Origin: Breoghania sp037026715
Lineage (GTDB): Bacteria; Pseudomonadota; Alphaproteobacteria; Rhizobiales; Stappiaceae
Direction of reading: 5' to 3'
Assembly: GCF_037026715.1 (NCBI RefSeq)
Contig: NZ_JBANCG010000021.1
Location: 1-11,257 of the forward strand
DNA length: 11,257 nucleotides
Shown here: positions 1 through 7,492 of the stretch, one piece after another
How the letters are laid out: every line of letters starts with the position of its first letter
How positions within the stretch are numbered: the first letter of the stretch is position 1
Notes under the pieces: model-generated
The model's database searches: none
Told to the model about the DNA's origin: nothing
The model's input: only the letters and a program-made list of their open reading frames with translations
Translations under genes and position numbers: made by a program

Positions 1-108
1 GGGCGCCTTTGAGCTCGACGGGAAGAGCGGCGACCAATAGGCCCCCTGCCCAGCTTCGCTCAGCGCCTGCCACTCGGGCGTCAGCGTCACAATCCTGGTA
101 TCGGCCAT
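1..108 (-). CDS. Partial unidentified minus-strand gene, N-terminal 36 codons
   Basis: An open frame starts at ATG 108-106 and runs leftwards out of the window without a stop. It reads MADTRIVTLTPEWQALSEAG and continues for 16 more residues. An AAAAGG ribosome-binding-like sequence lies about 10 bases upstream of the ATG, which supports this start over the plus-strand frame covering the same bases. The opening (short polar start, TxIVTLT, WQAL) resembles the starts of small phage structural or accessory proteins I have seen, but that is an impression and not a family assignment. It shares its strand with the prophage operon at 7493-11257, so it may be the next prophage gene beyond the toxin module. 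Too little is present to assign a function. Confidence 0.45.
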   Translation of the reverse strand, partial: MADTRIVTLTPEWQALSEAGQGAYWSPLFPSSSKAP

Positions 109-797
109 TGGGAAGTTGCCTTTTGAAGCCGGTCAGCCGCCAGCACATCGCGCCGGCGCAATGCCGCGCTGAAAGCGGCAGCCGTTCAAAACCGGAAAGC
201 GTGGGAGAAGATATCTCAGGGCACATCCCCCCTCGCGGCTGGCTCCGCATTCACTGCGTCAATCGGCTATCGCCTGCCAGCGCGACCGGGGCACGAACGC
301 ATCAGCCCTGCAAATCACGAGAACATAATAGGAACATTTGAGGGTGACGTCAAGCACTTCGGGACCGCCAGATCGCGGCGCCAGCACCTCTATGACATTT
401 TGTCTGAGCGCAAACCAGTCAGCCCCGGAGTCGCCGTCCGGCTCGGGAAGCTGTTCGGTAATGAACCGATCTTCTGGATCAGGCTGCAAGGTTCCTACGA
501 TGCATGGAACGCCGAGCGGAACGTTGACGTCTCCAATATCCCGGTGTTGGCGCAGGCCTGCTGAGCGTTTAGATTTCGCCGCGTCCATTGCAAGACAACG
601 ACACTTGCCGTAAGCCCCCTGAAAGTCCCGATCCAAAGCCGCTCCAATTCAGCGAGAAAACCAGTTCCGCCAGCACGCTTTCAACCTCATCATGCAGCAT
701 CCTGTCCTCATGCCTCAACGAGAGGCTTGCGAAAAATAACGGTGCGTGTCTGAATGTGTCCCACAGTTTAAATCAGAGAATTGGCTTGTGGGGCAGT
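109..797. other. Gene-poor stretch upstream of the Rhs gene, with remnants
   Basis: This stretch of about 690 bases separates the minus-strand gene at the left edge from the Rhs gene. Its only recognisable coding content is the HigA-like remnant at about 277-564. The frame of that remnant stays open from 127 but has no ATG in 127-276, and that part matches nothing I know. At 595-764 the minus strand shows a short stretch that might be a decayed small protein (see findings). I found no tRNA, no convincing att-like repeat, no sigma-70-like promoter I would defend and no intrinsic terminator. It must contain the promoter of the Rhs gene, but none stands out. Confidence 0.5.
277..564 (+). pseudogene. 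HigA-family antitoxin remnant (HTH XRE type)
   Basis: The plus frame ending at TGA 562-564 contains RQHLYDILSERKPVSPGVAV, then RLGKLFGNEP, WIRLQGSYDAW and AERNVDVS. This is the characteristic second half of HigA/VapI-family antitoxins: recognition helix, then the xVSPxxAxRLxxxFG and W.xLQxxYDxW blocks. These antitoxins neutralise a HigB RNase and repress their own operon. Upstream in the same frame there is a PARPG (compare the PAHPG found near HigA N-termini) about 29 residues before RQHLY, but the residues between do not look like a proper helix-turn-helix. The frame has no ATG and no ribosome-binding site, and no HigB toxin gene lies beside it in any frame I read. I take it to be a decayed, toxin-less copy. 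A diverged gene with a non-ATG start is less likely. Confidence 0.6.
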
Positions 798-3700
798 ATG
801 GGACTCTTCCGACGGCTTGAAAAGCAAGCGCGCACTTGGGGCATACTTCTAATTGTTGCCATTTCTAACGTTTGCACCACGACGGTGTTCGGTGCAGAAA
901 CAACCGGAACAATGGACTTGCCCAAAAACTCGGTAAGTCCATCGGAGGAAATGGGAGCGGCCGGAAGTTTCCGCTATAAAATCGACTTTTCGGTGCCACA
1001 GTGGCGCGGTGCTGAACCAAGCATCGGTCTTTTCTACGATTCTTCGCGGTTGTTGCTTTATGGCCCCGACGAAATTGCCGGCGCCGGCTGGCGCTTGTCA
1101 GGGCTTCCCCAAATTCGCCGCGCCTCCGCAGGGCGCGGGGCTCCAGCTTTCGACGAAAGCGACATCTTCCTTCTCAATGAAAATGAACTCGTCCCTTGCG
1201 GCGAAATTGCCAGCCCAAGCTGTGACAGCGGTGGCACTCATGCGACTTGGGTTGAGAGCTATAATCGGATCCGACGCGACGAAGGCGCAAACACGTGGGA
1301 AGTCACCAGGCGGGATGGGACGCGTTACGTTTTTAGACCTCTGTCCTCTTGGGGATCTGTGGCTCGGGATGCTTCGGACGAAGAACAGGCCGATCTGGCC
1401 GACCGCTATATATGGCTCTTGTCGGAGAAAATCGACGCCAATAACCATTCCGTTTTTTATACCCACTCGTGCAAAAGCCTACCAGATTGTAATATAACTT
1501 CGATCGAGTACGCAGTCGGATCGATCATCTTTCATTGGGAGGATAGACCGGACACTTACCCGTATGGTGCGGGGCGCGTGCTTGGCTCCGTCGACACGCG
1601 ATTGAAGACTGTCGAGATACGTTCATCCGGCCAACTACTTCGCGCCTATGCGTTCAACTATTTGCAAAGCGTGTCTACCGGACGGTCACTCCTCAAAAGC
1701 GTTCAAGAATTTGGCCGGGATGCTATAATATCTGGTGGGATAATCAATTCTGGTTCAAGCCTTCCAGCAACGGTTTTTGAATATTCTCAACCCGAAAACG
1801 TACTTAGTCAAAAATTTATCGCGGATATAAATACCCCAGGCTTCGCTTCCGGTGATTTTAACGGTGATGGCATAGCTGATATCGTTTCATCCGCATGCGG
1901 TACTTCATTCTACATCTCATCGATCGATGACAGCAAATCAAATGAGCAAGATTCATATGTCACATTCAAAAAAGTTGCCGTTAAGAACTCCAAATGCGGC
2001 CAACAGATTTGCGAAAGACCTCCTGTTGAAAGTGGGCTCGGAGGGGCACGAATCTGCCATTCTGTAACCCCAAATCCGCAGAACTGCATAAAGCTCCCAG
2101 CAGATAGCGGTGGGGGGTGGGATTGTACTCCCATCCCCGTATCCTACTCCTTAGGAATGACTAACGTCGATTCTGATGCGTATGAAGATATCATATGGAG
2201 TTACAGTTACGATAGGCCCATTATAGCTGATCAGCCGAGCGGCAATAAAAGAAAATACTCGAACATATCCGGCCTTAGCCTCTTGCCGGAGTTTCGTACT
2301 GGCAAGCCAATTTTCGGCGATGGCACATTAGGTGGAGACAGTCTTCAGGGCGAAGTGAAGGGCGTCTTTGGCATTAGCTTAATCGACGTCGAGCATTGGG
2401 CACTTGCTGACCTGACAGGCGATGGCCGACAAGAATTGATTCACTCGCCAACGCGAAATAGCTCAGCGACTATTTACTCATGGAAAGAAAATGAATTTTC
2501 TGACGACACATGGACTTCCGAGCGTATAGATACATACGATCCCTCATTCGAGTGCTCGGATACAGAAACTGGGAGCGATCTACCATCGGCCAAATACGGC
2601 ATCAGCGGATCCTATTATATTTCAAACGGAATTACACCAATAGACATAAATAACGACGGAAAGAAAGACATTCTCTTACACAGAACACACGGTTACTTTG
2701 AAATACTTAAATCTAACGGCTCAAACTTTGATTCAAAGACTATACGACTCACCCTAAGTAATTCAGATTATTTCATTCGCTCCGGGGATATAAACGGCGA
2801 CGGTATTTCGGATATAGTTTTATTTACAAAAGGAGAAAATACAAACGAGACGCTTGTTTCAATTTTCTGGGGGCATAACTCCAGTTATAAATGCAACCTA
2901 AAGACGTCCGAAACGATACAGGTTCCTTTTCCTGCAAAAATCGACGCAATAGGTTATTACTATAAGACAACGCGGAAAGAGGGCTTTTTTCTCGAAGATA
3001 TAAACGGAGACGGTAGATCCGATCTGATTGCAGCGAAAACTTTGAGCGGTCAAGTCGTAATAGGCATAGATAAACACTGGAAGGAAAGTATAGTATACCT
3101 CTCAAACGGGAGCGGCTTTAATTCATCGATTTCATTCCAAGGGCAGCTATCTATAGGCTATGATTTTAATGGAGATGGAAAGAAAAGCTTAACAAATAGA
3201 AAACATTTAACAAAAACAAAGTTGGACGATGAGGATTTTGGGAACGTTTACTCAATATACATCCCCGGAGGAACACCTGACCTTCTAACCAAGCTCATTG
3301 AGCCGCTCGGCGGTGAGATTGCGGTCACCTATGACACGCACAAAGGCGACAGCACCACCAATGTCCCCTACCCCCTCCACGTCGTAAAATCGATCGATCG
3401 ATACGACATCCGCACCGGTCATGCGATTACGTCCTATGCCTACGAAGGCGGAAAGTGGGACTGGGCGCACCGCCGCTTCCTTGGCTTCCGCAAGATCGTC
3501 GCGACCCTGCCTCAACTCGACAACGAGGCCGCAGCTCCCACGGTCGAAACGCTCTATCGCCAGGACCTGGCGTCCATCGGCAAGATCGAGCAGGTCACGC
3601 GTCGCGACGGTGCCGGAAACGTTCTTTCTCGCCAGGAGGAGAGCTACGACGTCCAGACGGACGCGATGCCCTATACATCGCTCAATACCGCTTCCGTCTC

Positions 3701-6700
3701 GCGCATCTATTTCGCGGACGGTAACCGAGCGCATTTCACGCTGCGAACTTTTAATGAACACGGCTTGGTCACGATAGAACGAGAATACAGCCGGCTATAT
3801 AACGGCGAGAACATAACTGACACAGATCAGCGGATCAGCTCCGTATCTTATCATCCGAATACGGATGCATACTTGGTCAACTATCCGGCCGTGAAGACAA
3901 CGCATAACAATTTGGCTGGAGGCCCTGAAAATAGAATCTCATTTACCTTCTATATCTATGATGGCGGCACTTCCGCTACTCCACCGACTAAGGGGAATAT
4001 TACCAGCAAGTTCGTCGCGCTCGATCCGACGGCTCCTGCGAACGGCTATTCGCGTACCCTTTATTCCTACGATTCCGACGGAAACGTCATTTCCAAGACC
4101 GATCCCGTCAATGGCGTGACCACCTACCAATATGACGGCACTTACAACCTGTTCCCCGTGGAGGAGCGCAATCCGCTCTACGCCCTGGGCGACACGCGCC
4201 AGAAGACTGTAACGTCCTGGAATTTGGTCTGCGGCATGCCGGCGACGCAAACCGACGTGAACGGCAACGTCACCACCTATTCTTACGATGCCCTGTGCCG
4301 CCCGCTGCGTATCGACAGGCCGGATGGCGCCTACGAGCGATACGCCTACCTGGAGTGGGGCAATCCGGGCAGCGGCAACATGATCTGGAAGTTCATGCCG
4401 CCTGCCGATACCGCCGGCGGCGAGATGGTGGAGGTCACCTATTTCGACGGTTGGGGACGGCAACGATACGTTCGCAAATCGGGACGCACCTCTGCGGCGT
4501 CGGACCAACTCCGCGTGGAGACGAAATACGACAAACGCGGCAATGTGCGCCTGAAGTCCCAACCCTACATCGGGTCAGATACGGCCTACTTTACAAGCTT
4601 TGCCTACGACGCCTTGAACCGTCCGATCTCGAAAATCAATCCAGACGGAACCTCGGTTACCACGTCCTACTCGGCCGGTTCCGCCTATCAGGCTGTGACG
4701 ACGGTCAACGAGATCGGCGAGACGGTGCATGTCCATTCCGATGCCTATGGCAAGGAGGTCATGCGCGAGCAGGTGAATGGAGCCGAGACGCTTACGACGA
4801 CCATCACCCGCGACGGGCTAAGCCGCATCGTCGGCGTGACCGATCCGGGCGGCAGCCAATGGGCCTACACCTATGACGGCCTCGGCAACCAGCTTCAGGT
4901 GAGCGACCCCGACCACGGCATCTGGACCATGACCTATGATGCCGCCAGCCGCCTGAAAACCCAGCTCGACGCCAACGGCAACGAGATCCGCTACACCTAC
5001 GATGCCTTGGGCAGGAAGCGCACGCGCACGATTACGCCCGCAATCGGCGCGATCGATCGCACCACCTACGCTTACGACGAGGATCGTTCCGGCTACGCCA
5101 ATGTCGGCCACCTGACGACCGCTTCGAATGCGGCCGCCACGATCCTTACCGACTTCACGGCCCGTGGCCAGGTGGCGCACGAGGAGTGGAACGTCGATGG
5201 TGTCGCCCGCTCGCGCGACTATATCTACGATGTCGGCGACAGGCTGCGCCAGCGCCGGTTCTCAGACGGTGAATGGGCCCCCTTCGCCGCCTCCGGTATC
5301 GGGCCCGATGGTCATATCGTGTATGACGCCGCCGGCCGCATCAAATCTATCCCGAATGCGGTCTCAAATATCAACTACAATGCCAATGGCGAACCGGTCC
5401 GCCTGGATTTCGCGAACTGCACCCATACGGACCTGACCTACGATCCGTTGCGGCTGTGGCTTCTGGAGACGGCAACAGTCTCGGATTGTGATCAGGCAAG
5501 CCCCCCTACCTTCACCGAAACCTACACGCGCGACGACATGGGCCGGATCACGGCGATCGCTTCCAACCGCGCCAAGGGAAGCTGGCACTATTCCTATGAC
5601 ACCGTTGACCGGTTGTTAGCCGCTGCCAACGATGACGACGCGGCGCTGTCGGAAGAGTTCGCATACGCCGCCAACGGCAACCTGACTTTCAAGACCGGGC
5701 TAGGCGCTTACGCCTATCCCACCGCCAACGCACTGCGCCCGCATGCTCCGCTCAGCGTCGGCGGATCGACGCTGAGTTATGACGCCAACGGCAACATGGT
5801 GTCGGGTCGCGGTCGGACGATCCGATATGACGGGATGAACCGCCCGGTCAGTGTCACCCTGGGCACGACCACGGTGACGTATGTCTATGGGCCCGACGAC
5901 AAACGACTGAAGAAGATCGTCGGCGGTTCGGTGGCGCTGTATCTCGGCGCGGATGAGGAGATCGTCGATGCCGGCACGGCGTCGGAAACCTCGATCAAGC
6001 ATCTGACCGACAATCTCCGGCGCAAGGGAAGTGTGACGGAGGGCTTTGCCACTGAATGGCTCTATCGCGATCACCTCTCCTCGGTTCGCCTGATGGCAAA
6101 CGCGGCGGGCGAAACCGTCTCGGAAAGCCGCTACCGCGCCTACGGCGAGCGCTCGGACGTGCAGACCGCCACGATCCGCGAGAGCAAGGGCTGGATCGGC
6201 GAGCGCGACGATCCGGAGGTAGGGCTGACGTATCTGAACGCGCGCTACTACGACCCGGTCATCGCCCGGTTCATTCAGCCGGATTGGTGGGACCCGACAG
6301 ATCCAGCCGTGGGGACGAACAGATATGCGTATGGGTTGAATAATCCGATCTTGCAGAAGGATCCGAGTGGGCATGCGATTGCGCATGATGGCGATATCGA
6401 TTCCTCGACAGGATTGTCTCGGGGAGAGATGGGGGGGCGTGGTATTGGCGGAGAGGCCGGTCAGTGGGGATTAGTCAGCTCACAAATCCCAGCAAATGCA
6501 TTTGGCATGGCTAACGATGCATCAACTACATCGACAGCGGTGGAACCTTTCGACGTCGCCAACCGCCGGTCTGTTAGGCCAGGTATGCCTCAGAGTCCAA
6601 ACGCAAGGCTTCAGGCCGTTCTCGATGTGCGCTTACGACAGCAAATTGACGCAGTAAGGGCGCAACTTGGTATGTCACCCGCGCAATATGTGACACCAAG

Positions 6701-7061
6701 GAACTTTGAGCCGAACGCACGAACGAATGCTCATCTTCAAGAAACCTTAAATACACTAAATTCTCAACTTAGTGTTGCTGGACCGAGAGCATGCACTCCT
6801 GGTTCGACTCCCACTTTTACCGGTGCCGGATTTGCACCACGAACATCTCTTCCAAATTCGATCTATGAGCAACGAGCTCCAAATGGCGCTTTGCGGTCCA
6901 GAACATTCTATGATGGCAACGGCAACCGATTCTCTCGCCAAGATTTCGATCATTCACATGGTGGCATGCAGCCTCATGAGCACCATATGAACATAAACGG
7001 ATACGGACAACCAATTGGCCGCACGAGAGAAACACCACTAACCAGAGATGGGTGGGATTAA
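798..7061 (+). CDS. Secreted SpvB/TcdB-like Rhs (YD-repeat) polymorphic toxin
   Basis: This 2087-residue protein is probably an exported Rhs toxin that encloses and delivers its C-terminal tip. The chosen ATG (798) opens a Sec-type signal peptide: basic start MGLFRRLEKQARTW, hydrophobic GILLIVAISNV, likely cleavage after VFGA near residue 33. An in-frame TTG at 588 would bury the signal. Next come an SpvB-like N-terminus (about 45-250) and FG-GAP/VCBS Ca-binding-type motifs of form DxNxDGxxD at residues 353, 538, 616, 664, 734 and 789, with a weaker one near 455. A TcdB-middle-like segment (about 827-905: PDLLTKLIEPLGGEI, HRRFLGFRKI) is followed by YD repeats (about 1090-1750). The Rhs core runs from YRDHLSSVRLMAN (about 1755) through NARYYDPVIARFIQPD to PILQKDPSGH (ends 1859). 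Residues 1860-2087 are the variable tip. G+C is mosaic: AT-rich to about 3290, GC-rich core, AT-richer tip. The next gene overlaps its stop. Confidence 0.93.
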   Translation: MGLFRRLEKQARTWGILLIVAISNVCTTTVFGAETTGTMDLPKNSVSPSEEMGAAGSFRYKIDFSVPQWRGAEPSIGLFYDSSRLLLYGPDEIAGAGWRLSGLPQIRRASAGRGAPAFDESDIFLLNENELVPCGEIASPSCDSGGTHATWVESYNRIRRDEGANTWEVTRRDGTRYVFRPLSSWGSVARDASDEEQADLADRYIWLLSEKIDANNHSVFYTHSCKSLPDCNITSIEYAVGSIIFHWEDRPDTYPYGAGRVLGSVDTRLKTVEIRSSGQLLRAYAFNYLQSVSTGRSLLKSVQEFGRDAIISGGIINSGSSLPATVFEYSQPENVLSQKFIADINTPGFASGDFNGDGIADIVSSACGTSFYISSIDDSKSNEQDSYVTFKKVAVKNSKCGQQICERPPVESGLGGARICHSVTPNPQNCIKLPADSGGGWDCTPIPVSYSLGMTNVDSDAYEDIIWSYSYDRPIIADQPSGNKRKYSNISGLSLLPEFRTGKPIFGDGTLGGDSLQGEVKGVFGISLIDVEHWALADLTGDGRQELIHSPTRNSSATIYSWKENEFSDDTWTSERIDTYDPSFECSDTETGSDLPSAKYGISGSYYISNGITPIDINNDGKKDILLHRTHGYFEILKSNGSNFDSKTIRLTLSNSDYFIRSGDINGDGISDIVLFTKGENTNETLVSIFWGHNSSYKCNLKTSETIQVPFPAKIDAIGYYYKTTRKEGFFLEDINGDGRSDLIAAKTLSGQVVIGIDKHWKESIVYLSNGSGFNSSISFQGQLSIGYDFNGDGKKSLTNRKHLTKTKLDDEDFGNVYSIYIPGGTPDLLTKLIEPLGGEIAVTYDTHKGDSTTNVPYPLHVVKSIDRYDIRTGHAITSYAYEGGKWDWAHRRFLGFRKIVATLPQLDNEAAAPTVETLYRQDLASIGKIEQVTRRDGAGNVLSRQEESYDVQTDAMPYTSLNTASVSRIYFADGNRAHFTLRTFNEHGLVTIEREYSRLYNGENITDTDQRISSVSYHPNTDAYLVNYPAVKTTHNNLAGGPENRISFTFYIYDGGTSATPPTKGNITSKFVALDPTAPANGYSRTLYSYDSDGNVISKTDPVNGVTTYQYDGTYNLFPVEERNPLYALGDTRQKTVTSWNLVCGMPATQTDVNGNVTTYSYDALCRPLRIDRPDGAYERYAYLEWGNPGSGNMIWKFMPPADTAGGEMVEVTYFDGWGRQRYVRKSGRTSAASDQLRVETKYDKRGNVRLKSQPYIGSDTAYFTSFAYDALNRPISKINPDGTSVTTSYSAGSAYQAVTTVNEIGETVHVHSDAYGKEVMREQVNGAETLTTTITRDGLSRIVGVTDPGGSQWAYTYDGLGNQLQVSDPDHGIWTMTYDAASRLKTQLDANGNEIRYTYDALGRKRTRTITPAIGAIDRTTYAYDEDRSGYANVGHLTTASNAAATILTDFTARGQVAHEEWNVDGVARSRDYIYDVGDRLRQRRFSDGEWAPFAASGIGPDGHIVYDAAGRIKSIPNAVSNINYNANGEPVRLDFANCTHTDLTYDPLRLWLLETATVSDCDQASPPTFTETYTRDDMGRITAIASNRAKGSWHYSYDTVDRLLAAANDDDAALSEEFAYAANGNLTFKTGLGAYAYPTANALRPHAPLSVGGSTLSYDANGNMVSGRGRTIRYDGMNRPVSVTLGTTTVTYVYGPDDKRLKKIVGGSVALYLGADEEIVDAGTASETSIKHLTDNLRRKGSVTEGFATEWLYRDHLSSVRLMANAAGETVSESRYRAYGERSDVQTATIRESKGWIGERDDPEVGLTYLNARYYDPVIARFIQPDWWDPTDPAVGTNRYAYGLNNPILQKDPSGHAIAHDGDIDSSTGLSRGEMGGRGIGGEAGQWGLVSSQIPANAFGMANDASTTSTAVEPFDVANRRSVRPGMPQSPNARLQAVLDVRLRQQIDAVRAQLGMSPAQYVTPRNFEPNARTNAHLQETLNTLNSQLSVAGPRACTPGSTPTFTGAGFAPRTSLPNSIYEQRAPNGALRSRTFYDGNGNRFSRQDFDHSHGGMQPHEHHMNINGYGQPIGRTRETPLTRDGWD
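6375..7058 (+). other. C-terminal toxin tip of the Rhs protein (unassigned family)
   Basis: This is the 228-residue portion after the PxxxxDPxG boundary of the Rhs core (residues 1860-2087). In Rhs systems this part is exchangeable and carries the toxic activity. It starts with a Gly/Ser-rich linker, then a helical, Gln/Arg-rich stretch (about 1935-1990), then a compact end. The end carries YDGNGNRFSRQDFDHSHGG followed by MQPHEHHMN: Asp2049, Asp2051, His2052, His2054, His2060, Glu2061, His2062 and His2063 lie within 15 residues. A YDxxG...DxDHxH...PHxH arrangement recurs at the ends of several polymorphic toxins and suggests a metal-binding or nuclease-like active site, but I cannot name the family with confidence. 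Base composition falls to lower G+C than the core, which supports separate acquisition. Confidence 0.6.
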
Positions 7062-7435
7062 TGAGCCCCGCAGCTAAGCCCTGCACAAAAGAGATAATCG
7101 AGGAAAAACTTCGGATCTACGAGTTTTTCCATGACTGGGTCGTATCTAGCGTAAAAATATACGCAGAGAATAAACTCAAAGAAGTGGAAGATACATATTT
7201 CATTGATTACCGAGCAGAATTAAAACTTTGGGATCCGTACAAAAGATTCGAATTTCAGAATGTTTGTTTATTATTCTATAATTTTGAATCTATTTTTGCC
7301 AATTCGTGGTCTAAACTGACGAGCGACATACAAGGAGTTTCTTTTGAATATAAGGATGGCCTCGTTATTTTTCGTTCAGACGATTGCGAATATATCCACA
7401 TAGAGGCGCATGAATTGCGCATCAAGGAGTACTAA
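7061..7435 (+). CDS. Candidate immunity protein for the Rhs toxin
   Basis: This encodes 124 residues (MSPAAKPCTKEIIEEKL...) with no signal peptide or membrane segment, so it is expected in the cytoplasm. The ATG overlaps the Rhs stop codon (TAATG), which implies translational coupling; a GTG nine bases earlier is in frame but less likely. The protein is acidic (23 Asp/Glu against 16 Lys/Arg by hand count) and rich in Tyr, Phe and Trp, as many immunity proteins are. I recognise no family (not obviously SUKH or Imm-named). Assignment as immunity rests on position directly after the toxin tip, matching strand and low G+C (about 36% by hand count) like that of accessory cargo. It would bind the tip and protect the producer and its kin. 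No further plus-strand gene follows. Confidence 0.65.
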   Translation: MSPAAKPCTKEIIEEKLRIYEFFHDWVVSSVKIYAENKLKEVEDTYFIDYRAELKLWDPYKRFEFQNVCLLFYNFESIFANSWSKLTSDIQGVSFEYKDGLVIFRSDDCEYIHIEAHELRIKEY

Positions 7436-7492
7436 AAACCAACGTTATTGAATTTTTGAATTGTAAATAAAAAAATACAGATATAGGCGCTA
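7436..7492. other. AT-rich convergent intergenic gap
   Basis: These 57 bases separate the convergent immunity and NusG-like genes. The stretch is strongly AT-rich and contains an A-run (seven A near 7470), but I see no GC stem that would make a classical intrinsic terminator in either direction. It marks the right-hand edge of the toxin module: G+C rises sharply to prophage levels immediately to its right. Confidence 0.5.

Noticed and set aside
9..341. A 110-residue plus-strand open frame at the left edge
   Set aside because: It is low in family-like features, rich in Arg/Ser/Pro as shadow frames of GC-rich DNA are, and overlaps a minus-strand gene with a good start and the HigA-frame region.
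588..797. An N-terminal extension of the Rhs protein from TTG 588
   Set aside because: It adds 70 polar residues in front of a clear signal peptide, uses a TTG with no ribosome-binding site and overlaps the remnant region. ATG 798 is the better start.
873..900. Lipoprotein signal (Cys in SNVC) in the Rhs signal peptide
   Set aside because: The residues before the Cys do not fit a lipobox (Val at -1, Asn at -2), and a signal peptidase I site near VFGA fits better.
3388..3403. Short tandem GATC-type repeat (ATCGATCGATCGATAC)
   Set aside because: It lies within coding sequence, is only a few units long and falls in codons for an ordinary SIDRYD segment; chance is sufficient.
5700..6386. A 228-residue minus-strand frame opposite the Rhs core
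   Set aside because: It lies antisense to strongly conserved Rhs core sequence and shows no domain; it is a shadow frame.
7436..7492. Bidirectional terminator between the convergent genes
   Set aside because: The A/T runs are present but no GC-containing stem can be drawn, so I do not call a terminator.
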